NCBI RefSeq assembly: GCF_026319365.1
Contig: NZ_JAPDMS010000006.1
Coordinates: forward strand, 142,948 to 206,947
Length of the DNA: 64,000 bases
Direction of reading: 5' to 3'
Source: Methylophaga sp. OBS1
GTDB taxonomy: Bacteria > Pseudomonadota > Gammaproteobacteria > Nitrosococcales > Methylophagaceae
The position numbers and the translations under genes were made by a program. This document shows positions 19,639-29,803 of this stretch, one piece after another. Positions within the stretch are counted from its first letter, which is position 1; each line of letters begins with the position of its first letter. The notes under the pieces were generated by a model. It saw only the letters and a program-made list of their open reading frames with translations. It ran no database searches and was not told where the DNA came from.

Positions 19639-20589
19639 ATGCAGTTTTTATCCAACGAAACCCATATCAATTTCATGTCGAAACGCCTGCTGGCAGCGGT
19701 GTTTTCGATCATTTTAGTTATTTTATCCGTCGGCTCTCTGGTGACGCAGGGCCTGAACTTCGGTATCGACTTCACTGGCGGTACCATGATCGAGTTGGGC
19801 TACAAGGAGCAGGTCGACCTTAACCAACTTCGTCAGGATCTTTCTGAGGGCGGTTATCCGGAAGCGACGGTGCAGAACTTCGGTTCAATCCATGATGTGC
19901 TGATTCGTCTGCCAGTGATTGAAACCCAGAATATGGCCGAGCTCAGCAATGAAGTCGTGGCGATGCTACAGAGTAAAAACGAGACCGAAATTGATGTGCG
20001 CCGGGTCGAGTTTGTCGGCCCGCAGGTTGGTGATGAATTGACCGAGCAGGGTGGACTGGCCATGCTCTATGCCCTCATCGGTATTCTGATCTATGTATCG
20101 CTGCGCTTTGAATATCGTTTCGCTATCGGTTCGGTGGTGGCATTGATACATGACGTTGTCATCACCCTAGGCTTTTTCTCGCTCACGCGTATCGAGTTTG
20201 ACCTGACAGTATTGGCAGCGATTCTGGCGATTATTGGTTACTCGCTTAACGATACCATCGTGGTGTTCGACCGGATCCGTGAAACCTTCTTGCGGATGCG
20301 TAAAGGCACATCAGTGGAAATTGTCAACGCCGCCCTGAACGATACACTGAGCCGGACGTTGATGACGTCCTTGACGACATTGCTGGTGGTGATGGCGTTG
20401 TTCATTTTTGGCGGTGAGGTCATTCATGCCTTCTCGATAGCCTTGCTGTTCGGCATTGTGATTGGTACTTACTCGTCTATCTACATTGCCAGTAACACCA
20501 TCCTGGTAATGGGGGTCAGCAAGGAAGATCTGCTACCACCAGTGAAAGAAGATGATGAGAATGTGAATCCTGACGGTAGTCAGGTCTAA
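19639..20589 (+). CDS. secF: Protein translocase subunit SecF
   Basis: Partner of SecD, 316 residues: first membrane helix at about 15-35, periplasmic domain with NFGIDFTGGTMIELGY, then five helices containing YSLNDTIVVFDRIRE and the conserved SRTLMTSLTTLLVV segment. Complete and of normal length. A bidirectional terminator follows 15 bp after the stop. Confidence 0.98.
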   Translation: MQFLSNETHINFMSKRLLAAVFSIILVILSVGSLVTQGLNFGIDFTGGTMIELGYKEQVDLNQLRQDLSEGGYPEATVQNFGSIHDVLIRLPVIETQNMAELSNEVVAMLQSKNETEIDVRRVEFVGPQVGDELTEQGGLAMLYALIGILIYVSLRFEYRFAIGSVVALIHDVVITLGFFSLTRIEFDLTVLAAILAIIGYSLNDTIVVFDRIRETFLRMRKGTSVEIVNAALNDTLSRTLMTSLTTLLVVMALFIFGGEVIHAFSIALLFGIVIGTYSSIYIASNTILVMGVSKEDLLPPVKEDDENVNPDGSQV

Positions 20590-20604
20590 TGGCATGGCGA
20601 TTAC

Positions 20605-20633
20605 AAAAAAGCCCGGGTTTACCGGGCTTTTTT
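20605..20633. terminator. Bidirectional terminator between secF and a minus-strand small gene
   Basis: GCCCGG/CCGGGC stem with a five-base loop, six A before and six T after. It ends secF on the plus strand and overlaps the stop of the small gene on the minus strand. Confidence 0.92.
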
Positions 20634-20886
20634 ATGAAAAGGAGTGGCGATCACGAAAGCGCAGGGCCTTGCTGATAAAGGTCGGAGACTGATGCCGTCG
20701 ACGGGACTCCAGGGTGATGACATTTTGACTGTTTTCAGCGAGTTCGCGTTGTGCGGCTTCTTCCACTGTTTCTACGCTGAGGATCCGGCAATGCGCAAGC
20801 TGGCAGTGATAGCTGCTGAAGGTGGCCAGTTCTTCCAGCCCCTCCATCACCAGGCGCATTTCAAGTTCCAGGGATTTATCCGTCAT
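20632..20886 (-). CDS. Small protein of unknown function (84 residues)
   Basis: I do not recognise this protein. It has an acidic N-terminal half (MTDKSLELEMRLVMEGLEEL) with two Cys (CQLAHC), a middle helix of AAQREL type and a strongly basic C-terminus (RRRHQSP...RFRDRHSFS). There is no signal peptide or membrane segment. It is supported as a gene by its position between two transcription boundaries and by the absence of any other gene in the interval. The ribosome site before the ATG (GGTAGGT) is weak. The stop overlaps the shared terminator. Confidence 0.5.
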   Translation of the reverse strand: MTDKSLELEMRLVMEGLEELATFSSYHCQLAHCRILSVETVEEAAQRELAENSQNVITLESRRRHQSPTFISKALRFRDRHSFS

Positions 20887-21058
20887 AGTCCAATACCTAC
20901 CGAGTTATTCTTAGTATCGGTCGCAGGCAGGCTGACTTGAGTATTTACTGCAAATTAATCCTGTCTGGGCCAGGGTTTTTGGGGAGCGGCGTTTATCAGC
21001 ATAGAAAGGCCCGGATTTAACACTTTGTTCACTGCAGGTGACGGGGTATCATGCCTCC

Positions 21059-21592
21059 ATGATTTTATTGCAGCGTTTCTTTCAGATCTGCCTTTTTAAG
21101 GCAGGCCCCGCGGATGTGCCGGCATCTCACTGGTTGTTGAAACTGGTTTGTCTGATTTATTTTTCCATAGGTGCCATGGTCAGCCATGTGGATCATCCCT
21201 GGTCCGCCGCGCTCTCAGCCAGTCTCAGTGATACACTGCTTTTACTTGCTGTCTGCTGGTTACTGCTCTCAGTTCGTGGCTTTAGCGAACGTTTTCTACA
21301 GACAGCCACGGCGATGGCCGGCACCGGTGCCATTATGGGGCTGTTTGGTTTGCCGGTTTTCATACTTTTCCGCCAGTTTGAGGGGCAGGGTCAACTCACC
21401 AGTCTGATATTGCTCTTGGTTTTGATTCTGATGTTCTGGAGTCTGTTTATTACCGCCCATATTTTCCGTCACTCACTGGAAATCAGGCCCGGCATGGCCG
21501 CCATTCTGACCGTGGCCTATACCATTTTGTCACTGGTCGTGGTGGGGCTGACTATTTCCGGTATCGCCGTTGATCCGGAATTCGCTGGCTGA
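21059..21592 (+). CDS. Conserved inner-membrane protein of unknown function
   Basis: A 177-residue protein with four to five hydrophobic helices (about 25-42, 55-72, 86-104, 112-135, 147-168). The N-terminus LLQRFFQICLFKAGPADVPAS resembles a family of small proteobacterial membrane proteins with an R/K-AGP-x-D-x-P motif whose role is not known. ATG 21059 is preferred over GTG 21038 because it places the conserved segment at the N-terminus, but no strong ribosome site decides it. It lies 30 bp upstream of mpl and may be cotranscribed with it. Confidence 0.7.
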   Translation: MILLQRFFQICLFKAGPADVPASHWLLKLVCLIYFSIGAMVSHVDHPWSAALSASLSDTLLLLAVCWLLLSVRGFSERFLQTATAMAGTGAIMGLFGLPVFILFRQFEGQGQLTSLILLLVLILMFWSLFITAHIFRHSLEIRPGMAAILTVAYTILSLVVVGLTISGIAVDPEFAG

Positions 21593-21622
21593 TCCTGCTT
21601 TGTTATTCTCTGGGGTGCATTG

Positions 21623-22972
21623 ATGCATATTCATATTCTCGGTATCTGCGGTACGTTTATGGGCGGTCTTGCGCTATTGGCGAGAGAACTGGGCATCACC
21701 GTCAGCGGCAGTGATACCAATGTCTACCCGCCGATGAGCGATCAACTGGCTTCGGCCGGCATTGATGTGATGGAGGGCTATGAACCCGCTCATCTGGAAC
21801 CGGCACCGGATCTGGTGGTGATGGGCAATGCCATGACCCGCGGTAACCCGGCGGTGGAATATGTCCTTAATAAAGGTCTGCCTTATGTCTCCGGGCCGCA
21901 ATGGCTGGCAGAAAATGTACTGCGTGGTCGCTGGGTGCTGGGCGTATCGGGTACCCATGGCAAGACTACGACGAGTAGTCTGCTGGCCTGGATACTGGAA
22001 CACGCCGGTATGTCGCCGGGTTTTTTGATTGGCGGCGTGCCGGATAATTTCGGTGAAACAGCCAGACTCGGCAACACGCCTTTTTTTGTAATCGAGGCGG
22101 ATGAATATGACACGGCCTTTTTCGATAAACGCTCCAAGTTTGTTCACTATCAGCCACGCACGCTGATCATCAATAATCTCGAGTTTGATCATGCCGATAT
22201 TTTTGATGATCTGGCGGCGATTCAGAAACAGGTCCACCACCTGGTCAGAACTGTGCCTTCTGAGGGGCTGATTGTTTCACCGCAGGAAAAGGCCATTGAT
22301 CAGGTATTCGAAATGGGCTGCTGGACCCCCAGACAGATACTGGGTCATGACGGCGACTGGCAGGCCGATTTACTCAATAAAGACGGCAGTGAGTTTGAGG
22401 TTCGCTTCGAAGACCAGACCGCGATTGTTCGCTGGAATATGCTGGGGCAGCATAATGTCAGCAATGCGCTTGCCGCTATCGCCGCCGCCCGTCATGTGGG
22501 TGTGACTCTGGAACATGCGGCCAAAGCTTTATCTGAGTTTGTCGGCGTCAAACGCCGGCTGGAACTGCGCGGTGAAGTCGACAATATCCGTGTCTATGAT
22601 GATTTTGCCCATCACCCGACGGCGATTGCCACCACGATTGCCGGACTGCGGGCGCGTATCGGTAACCGCAAACTGGTCGCAGTATTGGAACCGAGATCCA
22701 ATACGATGAAAATGGGCGTGCATCAGGATGCCTTGGCGCAGTCACTGATCCAGGCCGACCGGGTGCTGCTGTTTCAGGATGCCGGTCTCAAGTGGTCTCT
22801 GAAACAGGTCACCGAGAGTCTGGGCGATCATGTCAGTGTGCATGATTCCGTGGATGGCATCGTCACAGCGCTGCAGAAAGAAGCGGGGCAGGGCGATGAA
22901 ATTCTGGTCATGAGTAACGGCGGCTTCGGTGGTATCCACCAGAAAATTCTGGAGGCGTTGGCATCACGATGA
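21623..22972 (+). CDS. mpl: UDP-N-acetylmuramate:L-Ala-gamma-D-Glu-meso-DAP ligase
   Basis: Mpl reattaches recycled murein tripeptide to UDP-MurNAc. The 449 residues have the Rossmann start HIHILGICGTFMGGLALLA, the ATP loop GVSGTHGKTTTSSLL, the carbamate-lysine and metal region EADEYDTAFFDKRSKF, the central domain NNLEFDHADIFDD and the C-terminal VYDDFAHHPTAI. The G-I-C-G-T-F-M-G-G segment separates Mpl from MurC (GIGG). ATG 21623 is used rather than the preceding TTG. The stop overlaps the ubiX start by 4 bp. Confidence 0.97.
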   Translation: MHIHILGICGTFMGGLALLARELGITVSGSDTNVYPPMSDQLASAGIDVMEGYEPAHLEPAPDLVVMGNAMTRGNPAVEYVLNKGLPYVSGPQWLAENVLRGRWVLGVSGTHGKTTTSSLLAWILEHAGMSPGFLIGGVPDNFGETARLGNTPFFVIEADEYDTAFFDKRSKFVHYQPRTLIINNLEFDHADIFDDLAAIQKQVHHLVRTVPSEGLIVSPQEKAIDQVFEMGCWTPRQILGHDGDWQADLLNKDGSEFEVRFEDQTAIVRWNMLGQHNVSNALAAIAAARHVGVTLEHAAKALSEFVGVKRRLELRGEVDNIRVYDDFAHHPTAIATTIAGLRARIGNRKLVAVLEPRSNTMKMGVHQDALAQSLIQADRVLLFQDAGLKWSLKQVTESLGDHVSVHDSVDGIVTALQKEAGQGDEILVMSNGGFGGIHQKILEALASR

Positions 22973-23577
22973 CCGATAATAAACAGATTGCACTCGCTAT
23001 TACCGGGGCCTCAGGCGCGCCCTACGCAAAACGATTACTGGAAATTTTGCTGCAAAGCGGCATCACCGTGCACCTGATGATTTCAGCTGCGGGCCGTATT
23101 GTGCTGGCAGATGAACTGGACTGGAAACTGCCTGCCCGTGCCGGAGATGTTCAGACTCTTCTCAGTGAGCAGTTCCAGTGTCAGCCTGAGCAGCTAAAAG
23201 TCTATGGTGAACAGCAGTGGTCCGCACCGCTGGCAAGTGGCTCACACCGGGTGCCAACGATGATTGTCTGCCCCTGCACCATGGGCACTTTGTCAGCGAT
23301 TGCCTGTGGCCAGAGCGATAATTTGATTAATCGTGCCGCGGATGTGATGCTGAAAGAGAATCGCAAATTAATCTTGGTGCCAAGGGAAGCGCCGTTTTCT
23401 GCCATTCACCTGGAAAATATGCTGAAACTGGCGCGACTGGGCGTTTGCATTTTGCCGCCCAGCCCCGGGTTTTATTTCCGACCGGGCAGCCTGCAGGAAG
23501 TGGTGGATTTTGTGGTCGCCCGTATTCTGGATCAGACCGGTATTGAACACAGCCTGATGCCACGCTGGGGCGAATAG
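22969..23577 (+). CDS. ubiX: Flavin prenyltransferase UbiX
   Basis: UbiX makes the prenylated FMN cofactor for the decarboxylase UbiD in ubiquinone synthesis. The 202-residue protein has the flavoprotein loop ALAITGASGAPYAKRLLE, VCPCTMGTLSAIACG and the conserved LVPREAPFS. It overlaps mpl by 4 bp and is therefore probably cotranslated with it. Other ubi genes lie further right on the opposite strand. Confidence 0.96.
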   Translation: MTDNKQIALAITGASGAPYAKRLLEILLQSGITVHLMISAAGRIVLADELDWKLPARAGDVQTLLSEQFQCQPEQLKVYGEQQWSAPLASGSHRVPTMIVCPCTMGTLSAIACGQSDNLINRAADVMLKENRKLILVPREAPFSAIHLENMLKLARLGVCILPPSPGFYFRPGSLQEVVDFVVARILDQTGIEHSLMPRWGE

Positions 23578-23606
23578 TCCGGACAGGACAAGGCAGCCAA
23601 GTCGCG

Positions 23607-23612
23607 TATAAT
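23607..23612 (+). promoter_or_regulatory. Probable minus-10 box upstream of fhs
   Basis: A perfect TATAAT lies 30 bp before the fhs start, in GCGTATAATGC context. No good minus-35 box is found at the usual distance (CAGGAC at 17 bp), so strength is uncertain. Confidence 0.45.
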
Positions 23613-23641
23613 GCTGGCTTAGAATAAACAGCAGGGAAATC

Positions 23642-25312
23642 ATGTCTGATATCGAAATCGCACAACAGGCAACGATGCAGGAAGTGACCGGCCTTGCCGG
23701 AGAGCGACTGGGCATTGCCTCGGAACATCTCGATCCCTACGGTCGCTACAAGGCCAAAGTCTCTCTGGATGTGCTGGATGAACTGGCCGATCGTCCCGAC
23801 GGGAAACTGATACTGGTGACCGCGATCAGTCCGACCCCGGCCGGTGAAGGCAAAACCACCACCACCATTGGTTTGAGTGACGCACTCAACCGCATCGGCA
23901 AACAATCTCTGGTCTGTGTCCGCGAGCCATCAATGGGGCCCTGTTTCGGTGTCAAGGGCGGTGCCGCCGGCGGCGGTTATGCTCAGGTCGTGCCGATGGA
24001 GGATATCAATCTGCATTTCACCGGTGACCTGCATGCGATTGCTGCAGCGCACAATCTGTTGGCAGCGATGATCGATAACCATATCCACCACGGTAATGAC
24101 TTGCAGCTCGATGCCCGCCGTATTGCCTGGCAGCGGGTGCTGGATATGAACGATCGCGCGCTGCGCGATATTGTCGTCGGTATGGGCGGCACTGCTAATG
24201 GTTATTTGCGTGAAGACCGTTTTGATATTGTTGTCGCCTCCGAGGTCATGGCGATTTTCTGCCTGTCCAATTCTTTACAGGAACTCAAAACCCGGCTGGG
24301 TGAGATTTTGATAGGCTACTCCACCGACGGCACGCCACGCTATGCCCGAGAGCTTCAGGCGCACGGTGCCATGGCCGCGCTGCTGAAAGAAGCGATTAAG
24401 CCCAACCTGGTGCAGACCCTGGAAAATAATCCAGCCTTTGTCCATGGCGGTCCCTTCGCTAACATCGCTCATGGCTGTAACTCGGTGGTTTCTACCAAGA
24501 TGGCTCTGAAACTCAGTGATTATGTGGTGACCGAAGCTGGGTTTGGTGCTGATCTGGGCGCGGAAAAGTTTATCAATATCAAGTGCCGCAAAGCCGGTAT
24601 TAAACCGGATATGGCGGTCGTTGTCGCCACCGTGAAAGCATTAAAATACCACGGCGGTCTGGGCCTGAAAGAACTGGGCAAAGAGAATCTTGATGCCCTT
24701 AAAGCTGGCCTCAGAAATCTGCAGCGGCACCTGAATAATCTGCAACAGGAATTCGGCCTGCGCTGCGTGGTGGCTATCAATCATTTTGTGAATGACACCG
24801 ATGCCGAGATTGCACTGATTCAGTCTGCGGTGAAAGACATGGGTGCCGAAGCGATCCTGGCCAGACACTGGGCCAATGGTGGCGCCGGAGCGGAAGAACT
24901 GGCCCAGCGTGTTGTTGCTATGCTGGAACAGGACGCCGAGGCCTGTGAATTCCTCTATGCCGATGAACTGCCACTGTGGGACAAAATTAGCTCAGTTGCC
25001 AAGCGACTCTACGGCGCTGGCCAGGTTGTGGCCGATAAAAAAGTCATGGACAAAATCAGCATGCTTAACGAGCAGCATGGTGATATTCCGGTCTGCATGG
25101 CGAAAACGCCTTATTCCTTCAGTAGCGATGCTAATCTGCGCGGTGTGGCAGACGGACACACCCTGACGGTTCGTGATGTCAGACTGTCACATGGTGCTGG
25201 TTTTCTGGTCGTACTCTGTGGTGATGTCATGACCATGCCCGGGCTGCCCAAGCGTCCGGCAGCAGAGCGGATTGATATTGATGATCAGGGGCAGATCACC
25301 GGGTTGTTCTGA
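23642..25312 (+). CDS. fhs: Formate-tetrahydrofolate ligase
   Basis: Fhs activates formate to 10-formyl-tetrahydrofolate with ATP. The 556 residues carry the nucleotide loop [47 protein letters not shown] and [13 protein letters not shown], all hallmarks of the family, and the length is normal. Many gammaproteobacteria lack fhs; its presence fits an organism with active one-carbon metabolism such as a methylotroph. It is probably monocistronic, with its own minus-10 box upstream. Confidence 0.97.
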   Translation: MSDIEIAQQATMQEVTGLAGERLGIASEHLDPYGRYKAKVSLDVLDELADRPDGKLILVTAISPTPAGEGKTTTTIGLSDALNRIGKQSLVCVREPSMGPCFGVKGGAAGGGYAQVVPMEDINLHFTGDLHAIAAAHNLLAAMIDNHIHHGNDLQLDARRIAWQRVLDMNDRALRDIVVGMGGTANGYLREDRFDIVVASEVMAIFCLSNSLQELKTRLGEILIGYSTDGTPRYARELQAHGAMAALLKEAIKPNLVQTLENNPAFVHGGPFANIAHGCNSVVSTKMALKLSDYVVTEAGFGADLGAEKFINIKCRKAGIKPDMAVVVATVKALKYHGGLGLKELGKENLDALKAGLRNLQRHLNNLQQEFGLRCVVAINHFVNDTDAEIALIQSAVKDMGAEAILARHWANGGAGAEELAQRVVAMLEQDAEACEFLYADELPLWDKISSVAKRLYGAGQVVADKKVMDKISMLNEQHGDIPVCMAKTPYSFSSDANLRGVADGHTLTVRDVRLSHGAGFLVVLCGDVMTMPGLPKRPAAERIDIDDQGQITGLF

Positions 25313-25934
25313 TACTGCCGCCGCAGGGCTTTCTCAATCAGCCTGCAATTAAGTTATTTGTAACTCTGGTTCAAGTTTTAAGCCCGAATGCTCTCTATCC
25401 AAGCTGGGACGCTGCCGCGGGGCGTTCATTTATTTTGTTTGCCCAAAATAAACGAACCAAAGAAAAAGGCACCCGCTATTGCCTTCATCCAAAAATTAAC
25501 CTTCTTTGATGGCGTGGTCGACAACTCGCTACGCTCAAACACTCGACCACTTAACCCATCAAACAAGCCTAATTTTTGGCGGCAATAACACGGGGCGAAA
25601 AGCGTTCCCTATTTCCCCTTTGTGCTGACGAGTAGCGCAGGGGTATCTGGATAAGGATTGGGCAGTGTCTGATTCGTGGCATCCCTGCCACTCACCCTTC
25701 GGGCGCCCCTGTCGTCCAAATTTGTTCCAGACAAATTTGTGAGCGCAGCGAGTTTTGTCCAATCCCAAGATAAACCGAGCAACGCAGTGAAGCCGCAGGC
25801 CAGCACAGTGGGGCGGCCTAGGGTTGTTAGGGATTTGGCCGCGCAAATCCCTGACTCGCCCTCAAGGCGAAATCTGTATCTGAAAGATTAAATGTTTTTG
25901 AGTAGTGGAAACCGGAGGAGGTCTGAATAAGCTG
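25313..25934. other. Gene-free interval with repeat-like sequence
   Basis: About 620 bp between fhs and djlA. Short frames on both strands (25388-25588, 25559-25846, 25676-25891) lack ribosome sites and start context. Their translations (for example FCLPKINEPKKKAPAIAF) are of the kind produced by dispersed intergenic elements in many proteobacteria. The interval contains a long hairpin at 25424-25457 and several short inverted words (CAAATTTGTTCCAGACAAATTTG near 25717-25739 in part). I interpret it as a degenerate repeat element rather than a gene. Confidence 0.5.
25424..25457. repeat. Inverted repeat within the gene-free interval
   Basis: TTTATTTTG (25429-25437) and CAAAATAAA (25444-25452) form a perfect 9-bp stem with a six-base loop. 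GTTC/GAAC extends it after one mismatch. No T tract follows, so it is not a standard terminator. Confidence 0.75.
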
Positions 25935-26756
25935 CTAAATCCCCCGGTGCTTCTTTATCAAATCATAAGCCACCTGAATCTCCTTGGCCTGCTCGGTGGC
26001 GACCGCGATCATATCTTCCGGCACACCCTGGCCGGTTAATTTATCCGGATGATACTGGCTCATCAGTTTGCGGTAGGCACGTTTGATTTCCTGATTACTG
26101 GCTTCTTTGCTGACGCCCAGCGCTTTGTAGGCATCATCCAGGTCGCTGGCGCTGGAGCGCCCGGGCTGACGATACTGCTGCTGCCCGCTGGAGAAGTGAG
26201 CCTGACTCAACACCATTTCCAGAATGCGCTTGAATTCTGCCTGACTGTAGCCGAGATGGGCGGCAATCTGCTCCAGAATCTGGCGTTCAGATGGATCCAG
26301 CTGACCGTCAGCGAGCGCCATGACGGTGAGATAGACCAGCAGCACCTGTCTCAGATTAAAGCTGCGGCCGCAGTGGGTCATGAAGTTGTCCAGTGTCGGC
26401 TTGATATCGAAGCCAGGGTCGGCACCGCGTTTGAACTGGCGAATTGCTTCCTGACGATGTTCAGCCGACATCCCCATTTTCTGGATAAAAGCTTCGACGT
26501 GATCAATCTCAATCTGGGAGATGCGGCCATCGGCTTTGGCCAGTTTGCCCATCAGTACAAACACGGTTTCCAGAAATACCGCCTGGCGTTGCTGCGACTT
26601 GAGTGGGTTCAGACTGAAATTGAACTGCGGCATGCGGCCGGTGATGGCGGCATAGATTAGGCCAATGATAACGCCGAAAACGGCAAGAACCAGAATACCC
26701 AGTCCCATCGTGCCCAGCAGGATAATGCCCAGAATCAGGGCGATAAATCTAAACAT
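25935..26756 (-). CDS. djlA: Co-chaperone DjlA (membrane-anchored J-domain protein)
   Basis: DjlA is a DnaK co-chaperone anchored by a single N-terminal helix. Its 273 residues start with a hydrophobic segment (about 3-37), continue with a TerB-like helical domain (about 55-180; FVLMGKLAKADGRISQIEI) and end with a J domain (about 210-273) holding the HPD motif (LMSQYHPDKL). The J domain sits at the C-terminus, as in DjlA and unlike DnaJ. It follows ubiB by 5 bp and is the last gene of the minus-strand operon. Confidence 0.95.
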   Translation of the reverse strand: MFRFIALILGIILLGTMGLGILVLAVFGVIIGLIYAAITGRMPQFNFSLNPLKSQQRQAVFLETVFVLMGKLAKADGRISQIEIDHVEAFIQKMGMSAEHRQEAIRQFKRGADPGFDIKPTLDNFMTHCGRSFNLRQVLLVYLTVMALADGQLDPSERQILEQIAAHLGYSQAEFKRILEMVLSQAHFSSGQQQYRQPGRSSASDLDDAYKALGVSKEASNQEIKRAYRKLMSQYHPDKLTGQGVPEDMIAVATEQAKEIQVAYDLIKKHRGI

Positions 26757-26761
26757 AAGCG

Positions 26762-28426
26762 TTAATTTCTATTGCTAAGACTGAAATAGAGCAGGGCGAT
26801 ACCCCATATTCCGAATACCCAGCTCAATATGGGCAGGCCGCCGAGCATGGTGGGGGCATAGCCATCCAGCCCCTTCATCACGGCGGCGCCGACCAGAAAA
26901 GCCGCGCCGCTGGTTGCTGCGGCCGTGCGGTAACTGGACTGGCGGATTTCCTGTTGCAGTTTCTCCAGATCGCTGGAGGATAAATTCACATGCAGTTTGC
27001 CTTGCTGGGCCTTATTGCTTAAATCATGCAGCAGACGCGGCATCTGCGGCAGGGTTTCAGCCCAGTGTGGCGCTTCCTGTTGCAGGGTTTTCATCGCTGC
27101 TTTCCAGCCCAGTTTTTCTTTCATCCAGTGTTCAAGAATGGGTTTGGCACTTTGCCACAAATCCAGATCCGGGTATAGCTCACGACCCAGACCTTCGATA
27201 TTAAGCAGGGTTTTCTGCAGTAGGACCAGCTGTGGCTGCACTTCCATGTTAAAGCGGCGCGCAGTCTGAAACAGTCTTAACAGCAACTGACCGAAAGAAA
27301 TATCTTTCAGTGGCCGGGCAAAAATCGGTTCACAGACACTGCGGATAGCTGCTTCGAACTCATCGAGTCGAGTATTGGCCGGTACCCAGCCAGATTGAAT
27401 ATGCAGTTCGGCAACCCGCCGGTAATCATGATTGAAAAAGGCCAGGAAGTTTTCTGCCAGATAGCGCTGATCATCGGGTGACAGCGTGCCCATAATGCCG
27501 AAGTCAACGGCAACGTAGCGTGGGTTTTCCGGGTCGTTGATGTCGACCATAATGTTGCCCGGATGCATATCAGCATGGAAGAAACTGTGTTTGAACACCT
27601 GGGTGAAGAAGATTTCGACCCCGATTTCAGCCAGTCTGGCCATATTCACGCCACGATCTCTCAGCCCCTGCACATCGCTGATGGGCATGCCGTAAATGCG
27701 TTCCTGTACCAACAGGTTGGTGCGGGTCAGGGACCAGTAAACCCTGGGCACGTAGAGCAGTTTGGTGCCCTCAAAATTGCGCTGCAGCTGCGAGGCAGAA
27801 GATGCTTCACGTAGCATATCCAACTCGTCGAACAGGTTCTTTTCCAGTTCGGCAACAATTTCTCTGGGGCGCAGACGTTTACCTTCCGACCAGTAACGCT
27901 CGGCAAAACCGGCGATGGTATAGAGCAAATCGATATCGCGGCGGATCAGTGGTTCGATACCCGGGCGGACCAGTTTGATGACCACTTCTTCGCCGTTAAC
28001 CAACCGGGCGGCATGGACCTGGGCGATCGAGGCAGAGGCCAGGGGCTCCGGTTCGATATGCGCGAAATGATTATTAAGCGGTTCATCATAAGCCTGCTCA
28101 ATCAGTTCGCGGGCCTGCTCGGCGGGGAAGGGCGCGACCTGATCCTGTAATTTAGCGAGGGAGTCGGCCACATCAGGTGGCAGCAAGTCGCGGCGTGTAG
28201 ACAGAACCTGGCCGAACTTAACAAAAATCGGCCCCAGGTCCTGTAATGCCACCCGTAATCGTTCACCACGTGGCAGGCCACTGGAACGGCGCCAGCGGTT
28301 GGGAGACAGGAAGCTGAGATAGCGTAGCGGTCTGAGCAGATGAATCGCCTTAATCACCTCATCCAGACGGTGTCTGGCCAGCACATGATTAATTTGAATC
28401 AGTCGGGCAAACTGACTGGCCTTCAT
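26762..28426 (-). CDS. ubiB: Ubiquinone biosynthesis kinase-like protein UbiB
   Basis: UbiB is an atypical kinase-fold ATPase needed for ubiquinone synthesis. The 554 residues include the family-specific KxGQ element ([17 protein letters not shown]), the A-rich loop region ([13 protein letters not shown]), the catalytic [11 protein letters not shown] and DFGIMG metal motif, and two C-terminal membrane helices (about 505-550). Full length compared with E. coli (546). It lies 31 bp after ubiJ in the ubiE-ubiJ-ubiB order known from E. coli. Confidence 0.97.
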   Translation of the reverse strand: MKASQFARLIQINHVLARHRLDEVIKAIHLLRPLRYLSFLSPNRWRRSSGLPRGERLRVALQDLGPIFVKFGQVLSTRRDLLPPDVADSLAKLQDQVAPFPAEQARELIEQAYDEPLNNHFAHIEPEPLASASIAQVHAARLVNGEEVVIKLVRPGIEPLIRRDIDLLYTIAGFAERYWSEGKRLRPREIVAELEKNLFDELDMLREASSASQLQRNFEGTKLLYVPRVYWSLTRTNLLVQERIYGMPISDVQGLRDRGVNMARLAEIGVEIFFTQVFKHSFFHADMHPGNIMVDINDPENPRYVAVDFGIMGTLSPDDQRYLAENFLAFFNHDYRRVAELHIQSGWVPANTRLDEFEAAIRSVCEPIFARPLKDISFGQLLLRLFQTARRFNMEVQPQLVLLQKTLLNIEGLGRELYPDLDLWQSAKPILEHWMKEKLGWKAAMKTLQQEAPHWAETLPQMPRLLHDLSNKAQQGKLHVNLSSSDLEKLQQEIRQSSYRTAAATSGAAFLVGAAVMKGLDGYAPTMLGGLPILSWVFGIWGIALLYFSLSNRN

Positions 28427-28457
28427 TCAGGGCTCCTTATGGTTGTGCTGAGTGAGA

Positions 28458-29048
28458 TCATGACTTGTTTTCCAGCCGCTTAATCCGCGCTTCGAGGCGA
28501 TCACAGTCGGCACGGAGTCTGTCAACAGCCTGCATATAGTCTTCAATCTGAATTTTATCCGGCAATAACTGGGCTTCTTCGCGCAGGTATTCAGACAGGC
28601 TTTGTTGCAGAGACTGGCTGCTGTCGCGTAGCCAGCCGAAACCCTGCCGCAGGCCGTAGGCGAGTGGTTGCGCAACCACATCACCGGTGATTCTGGCCAG
28701 TTGCTGTTCCCAGTCGAAATCAAACCCGTCCAGCAGATCCTGTAATTGCTTGGCAAACTGGACATCACCATGAATACGGATTTCTGAAGAAAACAGATTA
28801 TCCGGGTGCTCGCCCAGTTTAAGCAGGGAAAAGCTGCTGCCGGCGATAAGCAGGTCTGTGCCTTCATCATCATTGTGACTTAATTTGATGGATTGCCGGT
28901 CAAAAGTAATGTGAACAAACTGATGCAGGTCGGTGATGTGAACCACGATGGTTCGCTGTTCAAAAGCCTTGAGACGATCGCAGGTATCCGGATCCTGCCG
29001 CAGCGCAGCATTCACAGCCCGTTCAATCGGTGTCAGCAGGCCCGCCAT
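28458..29048 (-). CDS. ubiJ: Ubiquinone biosynthesis accessory factor UbiJ
   Basis: A 196-residue protein with an N-terminal SCP2 lipid-binding domain (about 5-115; AALRQDPDTCDRLKAFEQRT) and a C-terminal coiled coil (YMQAVDRLRADCDRLEARIKRLE), the architecture of UbiJ, which organises the soluble Ubi complex. I chose the ATG at 29048, one base beyond the ubiE stop (TGATATG), over the ATG at 29081 that would overlap ubiE by 32 bp. Its place between ubiE and ubiB is decisive. Confidence 0.92.
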   Translation of the reverse strand: MAGLLTPIERAVNAALRQDPDTCDRLKAFEQRTIVVHITDLHQFVHITFDRQSIKLSHNDDEGTDLLIAGSSFSLLKLGEHPDNLFSSEIRIHGDVQFAKQLQDLLDGFDFDWEQQLARITGDVVAQPLAYGLRQGFGWLRDSSQSLQQSLSEYLREEAQLLPDKIQIEDYMQAVDRLRADCDRLEARIKRLENKS

Positions 29049-29049
29049 A

Positions 29050-29796
29050 TCAGAATTTGTATCCCCGGTGCAGCGCCACAATACCGGCAGTCATATTGTG
29101 ATACTGAGTTCGTTCGAAACCTGCGGTATCCATCATCTGTTTCAGGGTGTCCTGGTCCGGATGCATGCGGATGGATTCCGCCAGGTAGCGGTAACTGTCC
29201 TCGTCGCCGGTAATGACTTTGCCGATTCTGGGCAGCAGGTGGAAAGAATAGGCATCGTAAGCCTTGGCCAGCCAGTCGGCAGGTTTGGAAAATTCCAGTA
29301 CCATCAATTGACCGCCGGGTTTGAGCACCCGATACATCGAGGCCAGTGCCTTATCCTTATCGGTCACATTACGCAGGCCGAAGGCCATGGTAATGCAATC
29401 AAAGCTGTTATCAGGGAACGGCAGTGCCTCGGCATTGGCCTGCACATACTCGATATTGCCGACCACGCCATCATCAGTCAGCCGGTCCCGGCCGACACTG
29501 AGCATGGAGGCATTGATATCGGCCAATACCACTTTTCCGCTGTCACCGACCATCTCTGAAAATTTGCGGGTCAAATCACCCGTGCCACCGGCCAGGTCCA
29601 ATACTTTTGCACCACGTCTGACACCACTGTTATTGACGGTAAACCACTTCCACAGGCGGTGAATGCCCATCGACATCAGATCATTCATCAGATCGTATTT
29701 GCCGGCGACAGAATGAAAAACCTCGGCAACGTGACGGGCTTTGTCCGAGACCGGGACTTGGCGGTAACCAAAATGGGTGGTGTCTTTGTGTTCCAT
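29050..29796 (-). CDS. ubiE: Ubiquinone/menaquinone C-methyltransferase UbiE
   Basis: UbiE is the SAM-dependent C-methyltransferase of ubiquinone (and menaquinone) synthesis. The 248 residues contain [20 protein letters not shown], the SAM loop [31 protein letters not shown] and [15 protein letters not shown] longer frame reaches back to 29925, but the 43 extra residues overlap the DUF971 gene and have no family counterpart, so ATG 29796 is used; the length then equals E. coli UbiE (251) within a few residues. Confidence 0.97.
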   Translation of the reverse strand: MEHKDTTHFGYRQVPVSDKARHVAEVFHSVAGKYDLMNDLMSMGIHRLWKWFTVNNSGVRRGAKVLDLAGGTGDLTRKFSEMVGDSGKVVLADINASMLSVGRDRLTDDGVVGNIEYVQANAEALPFPDNSFDCITMAFGLRNVTDKDKALASMYRVLKPGGQLMVLEFSKPADWLAKAYDAYSFHLLPRIGKVITGDEDSYRYLAESIRMHPDQDTLKQMMDTAGFERTQYHNMTAGIVALHRGYKF

Positions 29797-29803
29797 GTTT
29801 GTC

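Noticed and set aside
25388..25846. Open frames of 66 and 95 codons in the gap after fhs
   Set aside because: No ribosome site, no coherent codon bias, and overlapping frames on both strands; they look like by-products of a repeat element.
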